A stretch of DNA of 53,525 nt. It comes from JAHDDH01 sp963922775 (GTDB taxonomy: Bacteria; Bacteroidota; Bacteroidia; Cytophagales; Amoebophilaceae). The notes beneath the pieces are model-generated. The model had not been told where the DNA came from. It worked only from the letters and a program-made list of their open reading frames with translations, and ran no database searches. Of the stretch, positions 18,907-28,237 are shown piece by piece (the first letter of the stretch is position 1; each line of letters opens with the position of its first letter). The DNA lies in contig CAWUJG010000005.1 in the NCBI GenBank assembly GCA_963922775.1, forward strand, positions 1-53,525, read 5' to 3'. The position numbers and the translations under genes were made by a program.

Positions 18907-20214
18907 TTATTTTTTCCTAAAAAAAATTTTTAAAGGCACACCACTAAAATTAAAATGCTTTCTCAACTGATTTTCTATATAACGCTTATATGGTGTTTTT
19001 ATATACTGAGGATAATTACAAAAAAAGGCAAATATAGGCGTAAAGGTAGGCAGTTGTGTTACATATTTTATTTTGATATATTTTCCTCGATATGCTGGAG
19101 GAGGATATTTTTCTATAACAGATAGCATTATATTATTAAGTGTAGCAGTAGAAATTCTTTGTTTTCTATTGTTATACACAGTCAAGGCCTTTTCTATAGA
19201 TTGATATACCCGTTGTTTAGTTACCATAGAAGTAAAAAGAATAGGAATATGCTGCCATGGAGATAATTTTTTTTGTAAAGAGGCCTTATAGGAATTCATA
19301 GTAGTATGGTCTTTCGCAAAAGTATCCCATTTATTAACTAAAATAACAATTCCTTTTTGATATTTATGTGCTAACATAATAATTTGCATATCTTGTGCTT
19401 CAAGTCCATTATTTGCATCTAACATAACTATACATACATCAGCATTTTGCAGTGCTTTTATAGAGCGCAATACTGCATAAAATTCTATTGCTTCTTTTAC
19501 TTTTGCTTTTTTGCGGATACCTGCTGTGTCTGTCAAAATAAATTTTTTTCCAAACTGATTATATATTGTATCAATAGTATCTCTAGTAGTACCACTTATA
19601 GGCGTAACTATATTTCTTTCTTGGTTTAATAGTATATTCAGTAAAGAAGATTTACCTACATTAGGTCTACCTAAAATAGCTATTTTAGGCAACACATTTT
19701 CCTCAGTTTTATCTTTTTTAGAGGGAAATGAATTTACAATAGCATCGAGAAGATCTCCTGTTCCTGCACCATTAATGGCAGATATGTTGTATAGTTGAGA
19801 TAGTCCTAAGGAATAGAATTCATGTGTTTTAATATAATCATGGTGGCTATCTACTTTATTTATGGCTATAAATAGTGGTTTACGTATTTTACGCAAAAGC
19901 ACTAAAAATTCTTTATCTAAAACTGTAATACCATCTTTAGCATTTACCATCCAGCAGATGGCATTTGCTTCTTCTAATGCTATTTTTACTTGTTTTTTTA
20001 TGGCTTGTTCAAAAATATTTTTGGTATTTTCTACATAACCTCCTGTATCTACTACAGTAAAATGTTTTCCATTCCATTGGGAATGGCCATAATGTCTATC
20101 TCGTGTAATGCCACTTTCATTATCCATAATAGCTTTTCTTGCTTCTACTAGCCGGTTAAATAATGTAGATTTTCCTACATTAGGACGTCCTACTATTGCT
20201 AAAATATTTTCCAT
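18907..20214 (-). CDS. der: Ribosome biogenesis GTPase Der (EngA)
   Basis: It has two consecutive GTPase domains and a KH-like C-terminal domain for 50S subunit assembly. G1 motifs are 'GRPNVGKSTLFNRL' (near residue 8) and 'GRPNVGKSSLLNIL' (near 180). The G3 motifs are 'DTGGY' and 'DTAGI', and the G4 motifs 'NKVDS' and 'NKWD'. The KH-like end includes 'PPAYRGKYIKIKYVTQ' and 'SGVPLKIFFRKK'. The 435-residue length is standard. The start ATG precedes ENILAIVGRPNVG, as expected. A 143-base gap separates it from the downstream DUF4292 gene. Confidence 0.96.
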   Translation of the reverse strand: MENILAIVGRPNVGKSTLFNRLVEARKAIMDNESGITRDRHYGHSQWNGKHFTVVDTGGYVENTKNIFEQAIKKQVKIALEEANAICWMVNAKDGITVLDKEFLVLLRKIRKPLFIAINKVDSHHDYIKTHEFYSLGLSQLYNISAINGAGTGDLLDAIVNSFPSKKDKTEENVLPKIAILGRPNVGKSSLLNILLNQERNIVTPISGTTRDTIDTIYNQFGKKFILTDTAGIRKKAKVKEAIEFYAVLRSIKALQNADVCIVMLDANNGLEAQDMQIIMLAHKYQKGIVILVNKWDTFAKDHTTMNSYKASLQKKLSPWQHIPILFTSMVTKQRVYQSIEKALTVYNNRKQRISTATLNNIMLSVIEKYPPPAYRGKYIKIKYVTQLPTFTPIFAFFCNYPQYIKTPYKRYIENQLRKHFNFSGVPLKIFFRKK

Positions 20215-20396
20215 ATTAAGAGTAATCTACAAAAAAATTGCTAACCAAGAAAATTTTTTTTAAAAAAGTTTTTGAGTTAAAATTGTAAGGTGATGGGTGT
20301 TTTGTAGGGGAAATAATTGTTTTATTTTTTTTTTAAAATTATCGGATATAAAAAAATATTTATGTATTAATATTATAAAAAATATTTTTTAAATTT

Positions 20397-22325
20397 TTAT
20401 TGCTTGGCAAGCATGCTTAATATTTTTTTTAGAGATGTTGTAGGAGGTAAACATTTTTTGCCTAAGCAAGTATATATTATAGTAGAAGAAGTTGTAAAAG
20501 GCTTATCAGTTATAATAGGCAATTTATTACTATTATTTTGTTTTCCTGTTACTATTTTTTCTCCTGGATATAATTGATGGATTTTTTGTGCTATTTTTTG
20601 TGCATTTTGTCCTATAATTAGAAATAAGGGTATATATTCTTGAAAGGAAAGGTATAGTTTAGACCAACTGATCCATGAGAAAGATTTTTTTTGTAGGTTA
20701 GGTATAATTTTTTGATACATTTTTTTTGCCATAGTTATATACTGTTTTTTTTGGTATAATAAACCTATTCTATATAGGTTATAACCCATTATAGCATTTG
20801 CATTAGGGTATATATTATCTTCAATATATTTTTCTTGTAAAAATGGAGGTATTTTTGTTTTAGCAGATTCAAAAAAAAATCCATCTCTAGGATCATAAAA
20901 AAAAATCAATGCATCTTCTAAAATACTTTTGGCAACATCCAACCATGCAAGTGATAATGTTGTTTGGTATAGCGAAATATATGCCTGTATTATCCAGGCA
21001 TAATCGATCAATGTTCCTGGAGGAGATGCAATATTAGTATCCATTATACGCTCCATAGGCTTTTTTTTTTGAATATGTTGCAAGAGCCATGTAGCAAGAG
21101 ATAAAGCTTTTTTCCATATTTCTTTTTTATTAATTGCAAAGTAACTATCTAAAAGACTTTGCAATAGCATGGCATTGTGTGCTACTATTATTTTTTTTTC
21201 CAAAGCAGGCACTGTTCTTTTTTGACGGATTTGATATAATTTTTTTTTTGCTTTGGCAAGTAAAACTGAGGAAGTAGGATGAGCTTTTGAGGTCTTATAC
21301 AGCACATTATATCCTTTTTGCCAATTGCCTTGAGGTGTAATCTGATAATGTTTTATAATAGCTTTGGCTTCTTGTAAGGTTAAAGCATTATATATTTCTT
21401 CTATAGTCCAAATATAGTATTTTCCTTCTATGCCTTCACTATCAGCATCTAAGGCATTATAATATCCTCCTTTAGGAGCAGAAAAAGTATAAAAAATAAA
21501 TTGTAGTGTTTTTTTGATGATATCAGCATTTTCTTTTTGCGATGTAATAAGATAAGCTTTAGCATAAATACCCAAGAGTAGAGCATTATCTGCCAACATT
21601 TTTTCAAAATGCGGTATTTTCCATTTCTCATCCAATGCATAGCGTGCAAAGCCTCCTGCTAAATGATCGTATATGCCACCCCAAGATAGGCTTTGCAAAA
21701 TGTTTTTAAAATATTGTAAGTAGGTTGGTGTATGGCTAATGTTATAAGCATCAATAAGCAAATTATACACAGAAGTAAGAGGAAATTGTACATTTTTTGC
21801 TATGCTACCATATTTTGGATGAATTTGTTCAATTATTATTTTGATATATGAATGCAGAGATAAATAGGTAGAAGAGGAAGATATATTTTGTGTAGTATTG
21901 CTGCTTTGAGCAAAATGCTTTGCACTCTGTATGAGGGTATTTTTTTTGTTATGGTATAGATAGAGCACTTGCTTGAGCAAGTACATCCATTTTTTTTTAG
22001 AAAAATAGGTGCCTCCTAAAAAAGGCAAAAGATTAGGTAAACAAAATATATTTAAAGGCCATCCCGTAGCAATGCCCATATTTTTTAGGGCTTGAGCGTA
22101 CCATAAATTGATTGTAGGATGTTCTTCTTTATCTATTTTTATGCAAAAAAAATGTTTATGCATGTATGCCATTATAGCTGCATCAGCAAAAGTAGTTTGC
22201 TGCATAACATGACACCAATGGCATGTAGCAAAATGAATGTGAATGATTACTGGTTTTTTTTGTTTTTCAGCTAAGGTAATAACCTGTGGATGCCATGCGT
22301 TCCAAAAGGAATTATACAAAATCAA
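20397..22325 (-). CDS. DUF255 thioredoxin-fold protein (YyaL/SPATA20 family)
   Basis: The N-terminus holds a thioredoxin-like domain with 'HIHFATCHWCHVMQQTTF' (CxxC in CHWCHVM). Next come 'FFCIKIDKEEHPTI', 'ATGWPLNIFCLPNLLPFLGGTYF', and then an alpha/alpha-barrel region ('HLAGGFARYALDEKWKIPHFEKML', 'GGYYNALDADSEGIEGKYYIW'). These are hallmarks of the YyaL/SPATA20 family of about 650-700 residues; at 642 it is nearly full length. The substrate is unknown; a redox or sugar-related role has been suggested for the family. No signal peptide is visible, so it is probably cytosolic. It is 22 bases downstream of the lipoprotein gene on the same strand. Confidence 0.85.
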   Translation of the reverse strand: MILYNSFWNAWHPQVITLAEKQKKPVIIHIHFATCHWCHVMQQTTFADAAIMAYMHKHFFCIKIDKEEHPTINLWYAQALKNMGIATGWPLNIFCLPNLLPFLGGTYFSKKKWMYLLKQVLYLYHNKKNTLIQSAKHFAQSSNTTQNISSSSTYLSLHSYIKIIIEQIHPKYGSIAKNVQFPLTSVYNLLIDAYNISHTPTYLQYFKNILQSLSWGGIYDHLAGGFARYALDEKWKIPHFEKMLADNALLLGIYAKAYLITSQKENADIIKKTLQFIFYTFSAPKGGYYNALDADSEGIEGKYYIWTIEEIYNALTLQEAKAIIKHYQITPQGNWQKGYNVLYKTSKAHPTSSVLLAKAKKKLYQIRQKRTVPALEKKIIVAHNAMLLQSLLDSYFAINKKEIWKKALSLATWLLQHIQKKKPMERIMDTNIASPPGTLIDYAWIIQAYISLYQTTLSLAWLDVAKSILEDALIFFYDPRDGFFFESAKTKIPPFLQEKYIEDNIYPNANAIMGYNLYRIGLLYQKKQYITMAKKMYQKIIPNLQKKSFSWISWSKLYLSFQEYIPLFLIIGQNAQKIAQKIHQLYPGEKIVTGKQNNSNKLPIITDKPFTTSSTIIYTCLGKKCLPPTTSLKKILSMLAKQ

Positions 22326-22347
22326 TTAAAAAATAAATTATTTATTT

Positions 22348-24684
22348 TTATGACTCTTTAAAAAAAAAACTATTGAGTTTGCTACCTATATTTTTAAAAA
22401 TATTAACAGCAAAATTACTGCTTTTTTCAGTATTATATTCTTGTGCTTGTTTTAAATTTTCTGTCCCTGCTATTATGTTATTTTTTGTAATCTCTGTCCA
22501 TTTTTGTTCTTGAGCAAGTTTCAAAAATATTGTGTAATCTAACTCTACTTCTTCACTTTTTATTATTTTTTTATTATTGTTGCCTGTCTGATAATTTCTA
22601 TTTAGTTTTATTCTTCCTATATCATATTCATTATCATTTTTTTTCTTTATTTTTATTTTTGCGTCTCTATCCATTTCTATTACATTTTTATAAGTTACTA
22701 CATTTGGTTCTTTCTTATTTTTGTTCATCTTTTCTTCATTGGATTCATATTCTTCTTTATTTCTATATTTTGGTGTTGTTATAGCTTTACTATTTTGGGT
22801 AATAAATACTGTTTCTGGCTGATTATGGTCTGTATATATACCATTACTATTGCCATATATAGATAAGTATGTTTGGTATGTGGTATGTTCATCCAAAATG
22901 TTTTCAAGAAGAGATTTATATTCATTTTTCTTTCTTGTTTTAACATCATTTATACAGTCTTGTATTTTTGGAAAATTTATTTTGTAAGGCAAAGAAGTTC
23001 TTCCATAAGATTTTGAATATATTTTTCTACCAACATTTAACATATCTCTTTCTGGATCTGTTATTCCACCCATATTAAATATTAATCCAGCTTTTACATG
23101 TTGTAATGTATTTGTGCTACCTATTATAATATCATCCACATCTTTTATGTTTGCTGCTTCTAGCCTATGATTTGCATCAAAAGCTATTTCAAAATTTGGG
23201 CTCAATGCATTTCCATGTACATCAGCCATATCTAATATTTTTTTCATATTATTTCCATTGGCATAAGGAATGGTAATGGGTATACTATTTTCACTATAAT
23301 GGGTAATACTTCCTAATACTACAAAGGCATATACATGGTAGGTATCTCCTAATGTAAATTGGTTACTATTTGTAGTATTAATTTCTAAAAGATTATTGCC
23401 ATAATCAATTTTTTCATTATTCGATATATTCTTATTTTTTTCTTGTATAAAATAACGATCATTTGTATTGTCTACGTTCATTTGATCTATAGCTATATTT
23501 CCTACTTGAGTATTGGGTTCTGTTGTATTTTTTTTGGAAAAATAGAACCCTATGTTAACAGGTAAACTTGTAAAGCCTACTTTTTCTATTTTAAATGATA
23601 GTTGCTCGAATGATATTAATCCATTATATTGTGTTGTAAAATTTGTTTCTGGTACTAAGGCTATAAATTTATTTATTTTAGCTTCTAACATTCTAATTTT
23701 AATAATTTCTGGTACTTTTATTTGTGCTGGCTTACCTTTATTATAGTATATTCTTTTTCCTGTTGAATCTTCAAACAAAGTATATACATTATATGTAGCT
23801 CCTGGTTTAAAACAATATTTTTTGTCTTTTATGGAGTCTATTTCACCATTACACATTACGTCTGCTCCTTTTGTTTTATCTACTGCATATACAATAATTT
23901 TTTTATCAGCTATAGTATTAAATCCTATAGATATTTTTTCTTCTTTTTTCAGCATTTTTGTAATGATTTCTTCTGGATTTGCTTTATGTTTTTTTTCTAT
24001 AAAAAGGGTATATTTTTGCCACCCTGATGTTGGGGCTGTTATATTAATATCAGCTTTTATGTCAAATAAAAGAGGAAGTGCTGGTTTGGTTATATTTCTT
24101 TGGCATGTAGTATTTTTTATTGTTATCTGTATATTTTTTTGAAAAGGTATTTTATTTATTTTTTTGCTTTTTAGTTTAATATCTTTGTTTTCATTGCTAA
24201 AAAATATATCTTTTTTTTCTGTAGTAATTACATAATAAACATCGTAGTCTTTTTCTACTAAACAGTTATCTTTATCAGTCACTGTTTTTGATGTGCTATT
24301 ATCCTGATAAAGTCCAACATAGGCACAAAACATATTTTTATTTGATAATGGATAAATTTTTTTTTCTTTGTTTTGTGTTGTTAATATAGATTCTATAAGT
24401 TCATCATCTATACCTATCTGTATTTTAGCTTTTTTTTCTACAAATATGTAGTGTTCATGCTTTTGCTTTGCATTAATATTATTTTTATTTATCTCACCTT
24501 GAAGTTTATATGTAGTTGCATTGTTAATACAATGGATATAGTCTATTTTTTTCATTGCAATATCCAATCCCCAAAGATCGTTAGTAAATTTTATTTTTTC
24601 TTGATTGCATTGACATTGTAGTGTCAATATGGTTAGTAATACTGTGAGCAGTAACGATATAATATTTTTTTGATTTTTTTTCAT
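22348..24684 (-). CDS. Large modular lipoprotein, unknown function
   Basis: I do not recognise this 778-residue protein. It opens with a signal sequence (residues 8-22) and 'LTLQCQC', so Cys24 is a likely lipid anchor. I see three consecutive modules of roughly 100-150 residues that end alike: 'DYDVYYVITTEKKDIFFSNE', 'GATYNVYTLFEDSTGKRIYY' and 'GDTYHVYAFVVLGSITHYSE'. Each is followed by a short alternating strand ('IKLK', 'IKVPE', 'ITIP'), which suggests Ig- or Fn3-like beta-sandwiches. Two of the modules carry internal Cys pairs. The last 280 residues are different: lysine/asparagine-rich and more helical. It is probably surface-exposed or periplasmic; adhesion is only a guess. secDF lies 30 bases upstream. 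Confidence 0.7.
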   Translation of the reverse strand: MKKNQKNIISLLLTVLLTILTLQCQCNQEKIKFTNDLWGLDIAMKKIDYIHCINNATTYKLQGEINKNNINAKQKHEHYIFVEKKAKIQIGIDDELIESILTTQNKEKKIYPLSNKNMFCAYVGLYQDNSTSKTVTDKDNCLVEKDYDVYYVITTEKKDIFFSNENKDIKLKSKKINKIPFQKNIQITIKNTTCQRNITKPALPLLFDIKADINITAPTSGWQKYTLFIEKKHKANPEEIITKMLKKEEKISIGFNTIADKKIIVYAVDKTKGADVMCNGEIDSIKDKKYCFKPGATYNVYTLFEDSTGKRIYYNKGKPAQIKVPEIIKIRMLEAKINKFIALVPETNFTTQYNGLISFEQLSFKIEKVGFTSLPVNIGFYFSKKNTTEPNTQVGNIAIDQMNVDNTNDRYFIQEKNKNISNNEKIDYGNNLLEINTTNSNQFTLGDTYHVYAFVVLGSITHYSENSIPITIPYANGNNMKKILDMADVHGNALSPNFEIAFDANHRLEAANIKDVDDIIIGSTNTLQHVKAGLIFNMGGITDPERDMLNVGRKIYSKSYGRTSLPYKINFPKIQDCINDVKTRKKNEYKSLLENILDEHTTYQTYLSIYGNSNGIYTDHNQPETVFITQNSKAITTPKYRNKEEYESNEEKMNKNKKEPNVVTYKNVIEMDRDAKIKIKKKNDNEYDIGRIKLNRNYQTGNNNKKIIKSEEVELDYTIFLKLAQEQKWTEITKNNIIAGTENLKQAQEYNTEKSSNFAVNIFKNIGSKLNSFFFKES

Positions 24685-24714
24685 TAAAAATTTTTTACAA
24701 CAGTTAAAATTTCT

Positions 24715-27630
24715 TTAAGAAAGTTTAACTACGTTTGTATTTTTTTTTGTGTTCCGTAATTTTTTAGATAGGTCTAATACTAAAGGTGTAGCTATACATA
24801 TAGAAGAATATGTACCAAAAATGATACCTATTAAAAGTGCAAAAGAAAATCCACTTAAAGCTTCACCTCCAAAGCAGTAGAGTGTAAATATTACTAAAAG
24901 TGTAGTGATAGAGGTAATTAATGTTCTACTTAATGTTTCATTGATAGATTCATTGGCTATCTGCATAAAATTTTTGGATGTATTTGTTTTCCATTTTTCT
25001 CGTATTCGATCAAAAACTACTACAGTATCATTAATAGAGTAACCAATAACAGTTAAAATTGCAGCAATAAACACCTGATCTATTTCATATGCTATACCCA
25101 TCATACGCATCATAGCAAAAGCAGAAAATACGGTAAGGCTATCATGGAGCAAAGCAATTACAGCTGCTAAGCCGAATTGCCATTTTCTAAAGCGCAATAA
25201 TATATAAATGAAGATTATGATTAAAGAAAAAAAAATAGCTTTTTTTGATGAGGTAGTAATGTCATGTGCTATAGAAGCACCTATTTTATTGGTACTTACT
25301 ATGCTAAAAGTTCCTTGTGTTGTTTTTGTTTGGTTTTCTTTTTGGTATTGCCATTTTGTAGCTTGGGTAATACCTTGTATTAGTTTATTTTTTACGTGTA
25401 TATCGCCTTGTTCAGAAGGGTTATCCATTAAGTAGCTGGTAGTAATTTTTATCATATTATTGGCACCATATGTTTTTACTTCTGTACCTTTTCCTTCAAA
25501 GGTTTGGCTTAGTGCAGATTTTAATGTTGTTGTATGTACAGGACCATCAAAAGCTACTACAAAACTTCTTCCTCCAGTAAAGTCTACGCCTAAATTAAGG
25601 CCTTTTTGCTTTATCATGAGTCCTAAACCTAAAGCAATAAATAATATAGATATGGTATATATTATTTTTCTATAACTTAAAAAGTCAATTTTAAAATTGT
25701 TAAGTAAATGTTTAGAATATTTGTAAGAAAAGGTTAGTTTTTGTATTGTATTTTTTTTATTGTCTAAAAATGTAATGATAAGTCTGGTGAGAAATACTGC
25801 TGTAAAAAATGATGTGATAATGCCAATCATCAGTGTAGTGGCAAAGCCGCGTACAGGTCCCTGACCAAAAAAGTAAAGCATAGCACCTGTAAAAAAAGTA
25901 GTTACATTAGCATCAATAATAGAGCTGTAGGCTTTTTTATATCCTTTGGTAATGGCTGAGGTAATATTTAGGCCTTGTCTAAGTTCTTCTCGAATTCTTT
26001 CAAATATTAATACATTTGCATCTATAGACATGCCAATAGTGAGCACAATACCTGCTATGCCAGGTAAAGTTAATGAGGCATGAAATTGTGTAAGAATGCC
26101 TAAAATAAATAAAATGTTGAATAATAAAGCAATATTGGCAATAAGTCCTCCTTTAGCATAATATAGCAACATGAACAAAATTACAGCCAATAAGCCAATA
26201 GCCATAGATAATATTCCCTTACTTTGGGCTTCTTTTCCGAGCGTAGGCCCTATAATAGCTTCTTCAACAATATTTACCGGTGCTGGCAAAGATCCTGTTT
26301 TTAAAATATTAGCTAAATCTTGTGCCTCTTCAACAGTAAAGTTGCCTGATATTTGAGAGTTACCATTTGGTATTTCTGTATTAATTACAGGGGCAGAGTA
26401 TACATAGTTATCTAACACAATAGCTACTTGTTTTCCTATGTTTTGGGCAGTAATTTTTTTCCACGTTTTAGTACCTTCACTATTCATTTGCATGCTTACT
26501 GCTGGTCTACCTCTTTCATCAAAAGTTTGAAAGGCTTCTGTAATTACATCACCCTCAAGTAGTGCTCTTCCTTGATATGTTTTTTTTATAGGATGTAATG
26601 TAAGTAAGGATAGTTCATCACTATGTTTTTGAGGTTTAATATCCCACAAAAATTGTAGCTTATTAGGAATAGCTTTTTGGATGTTGGGTTGATCTAAAAT
26701 ATGTTGGATAATTTTTGTATCAGATGTTTTGTAAGTCAATGAGTAAGGTGATTTTAATAAAGAAAATAAAGGAGAAGTTTTATCATTTTTATCTTCCTCC
26801 TCTTTTTTTTTATTTTTTTCTGATGATTGTATTTTTTCCTTATTTTTTTTTATTAAAATACCATTCATTTGTTCTAAAGTGCTATGTATTTCTTGGATAT
26901 CATATACAGCACAAAATTCTAGCTTAGCTACTCCTTGTAATAATTTTCTTACGCGAGCAGGGTTATTGATACCTGGAAGTTCAATCTGTATTCTTCCGCT
27001 GTTAGGTAATTTTTGGATGTTAGGCTGTGTAGTACCAAAACGATCTAAACGTGATCGCAAAATATTAAAAGATCTATCTATAGCTTGATCTATTTCTTGT
27101 GCTAAAAAGCGTAGTATGGTCTGATCATCAGTATCAAAATCTATTTTATGTTTGTTAGCTGTATTGGCAAATAAGGTGTTTAGTGGTTGTTGAGGAGATA
27201 TTTTTTGATAGGCATGATAAAATTTTTGTAGAAAATTTTGGCTAAGATCTGTATTATTTTTTGCCTGCTCTAGGGCAGATAAAAAGTTTTTATCTTGACT
27301 ATATCCTGATAATGATTGAATAATTTCTATAGGAGATATTTCTAGGGTAACATGCATACCTCCTTGTAGATCTAAACCTAACATTAATTCTCTCTCCTTT
27401 ACCTGTTCATAAGTATATTGCTTTAATCCTAAAAAATTATATACCGGTTTATCCCATATACTTTGCAAATAATCTTGTTTTTTTTTGAAGTGAATGTTGC
27501 CTTTACCATCTGTTGTTTTTTTTATAGCTTGGTATTGAATGCGATTAGCTATCCATGTAAAAGATAAATAAAAAATACAAAGTAAGGTGATACTTGTGGT
27601 AAGTAAAAAAACAAGATTTTTATTTTTCAT
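24715..27630 (-). CDS. secDF: Fused protein translocase subunit SecDF
   Basis: SecD and SecF are joined in one 971-residue protein that uses the proton gradient to help export. The SecD half has a first membrane span, 'MLGLDLQGGMHVTLEI', 'FGTTQPNIQKLPNSGRIQIELPG' type sequences, the P1 periplasmic domain and 'IVLTIGMSIDANVLIFERIREEL'. The SecF half has 'LGVDFTGGRSFVVAF', a shorter periplasmic loop and 'VIGYSINDTVVVFDRIREKW'. About twelve membrane helices are expected. The fused form is common in Bacteroidota. A lysine/glutamate-rich insert (about 270-290, 'NKKKEEEDKNDKTS') sits in the periplasmic loop. ndk is 57 bases upstream. Confidence 0.95.
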   Translation of the reverse strand: MKNKNLVFLLTTSITLLCIFYLSFTWIANRIQYQAIKKTTDGKGNIHFKKKQDYLQSIWDKPVYNFLGLKQYTYEQVKERELMLGLDLQGGMHVTLEISPIEIIQSLSGYSQDKNFLSALEQAKNNTDLSQNFLQKFYHAYQKISPQQPLNTLFANTANKHKIDFDTDDQTILRFLAQEIDQAIDRSFNILRSRLDRFGTTQPNIQKLPNSGRIQIELPGINNPARVRKLLQGVAKLEFCAVYDIQEIHSTLEQMNGILIKKNKEKIQSSEKNKKKEEEDKNDKTSPLFSLLKSPYSLTYKTSDTKIIQHILDQPNIQKAIPNKLQFLWDIKPQKHSDELSLLTLHPIKKTYQGRALLEGDVITEAFQTFDERGRPAVSMQMNSEGTKTWKKITAQNIGKQVAIVLDNYVYSAPVINTEIPNGNSQISGNFTVEEAQDLANILKTGSLPAPVNIVEEAIIGPTLGKEAQSKGILSMAIGLLAVILFMLLYYAKGGLIANIALLFNILFILGILTQFHASLTLPGIAGIVLTIGMSIDANVLIFERIREELRQGLNITSAITKGYKKAYSSIIDANVTTFFTGAMLYFFGQGPVRGFATTLMIGIITSFFTAVFLTRLIITFLDNKKNTIQKLTFSYKYSKHLLNNFKIDFLSYRKIIYTISILFIALGLGLMIKQKGLNLGVDFTGGRSFVVAFDGPVHTTTLKSALSQTFEGKGTEVKTYGANNMIKITTSYLMDNPSEQGDIHVKNKLIQGITQATKWQYQKENQTKTTQGTFSIVSTNKIGASIAHDITTSSKKAIFFSLIIIFIYILLRFRKWQFGLAAVIALLHDSLTVFSAFAMMRMMGIAYEIDQVFIAAILTVIGYSINDTVVVFDRIREKWKTNTSKNFMQIANESINETLSRTLITSITTLLVIFTLYCFGGEALSGFSFALLIGIIFGTYSSICIATPLVLDLSKKLRNTKKNTNVVKLS

Positions 27631-27687
27631 AAATATTTATGTATGTGTGTGCAATGTTGTGTAAAAGGAAAAGGGATAGTGTGTATT

Positions 27688-28107
27688 TTAGTTTTTTTTG
27701 AAAAAAAATGCTATTTCTCTATTAGCATTGTCATCAGAATCAGATCCATGTATAGCATTTTCTTCTATAGAGGTACCAAACTGATATCTAATAGTATCTT
27801 TAGCAGCTTCTTTGGGATTGGTAGCACCAATAAGTCTTCTAAAATTTTCTACTGCATTTGTTTTTTTTAACACCATAGCTACTATTTTTCCTGAGCACAT
27901 ATAGGTACAAAGATCATTATAAAATGGCCTATCTTCATGCATTTTATAAAATAGTTTTGATTTTTCTAGGGTCATTTGGATTATAGTTATACCCTGAATT
28001 TCAAACTGATTTTCTTCAATAATAGTAGTAATTTTTCCTATTAATTTTTTTTTTATTGCTTCTGGTTTAATAATAGCAAAGGTAATGTTTTGAAGGTTCG
28101 ATTCCAT
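27688..28107 (-). CDS. ndk: Nucleoside diphosphate kinase
   Basis: It transfers the terminal phosphate between nucleoside triphosphates and diphosphates through a phosphohistidine. The sequence shows 'TFAIIKPEAIKKKLIGKI', 'MHEDRPFYNDLC', 'RRLIGATNPKEAAKDTIR' and the active-site 'NAIHGSDSDDNANREI' with His120. The 139-residue length is standard. In genomes of host-dependent bacteria ndk is often kept because it balances nucleotide pools. It precedes secDF on the same strand. Confidence 0.96.
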   Translation of the reverse strand: MESNLQNITFAIIKPEAIKKKLIGKITTIIEENQFEIQGITIIQMTLEKSKLFYKMHEDRPFYNDLCTYMCSGKIVAMVLKKTNAVENFRRLIGATNPKEAAKDTIRYQFGTSIEENAIHGSDSDDNANREIAFFFKKN

Positions 28108-28237
28108 AATTTTTTTATGAAGAATATATTTTTTAAATTAAATTTTAGTGATAATAGCAGAGTTATAGTTAAATTTACATATTTTTTTTATAAAAAATGC
28201 CTTTAATAGGATACTAAAAGACATCATTTTTAGCTAA

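Noticed and set aside
28092..28107. tRNA T-loop-like ggttcgattcc
   Set aside because: It is the antisense of the ndk start (MESNLQ codons), and no acceptor or anticodon stems surround it.
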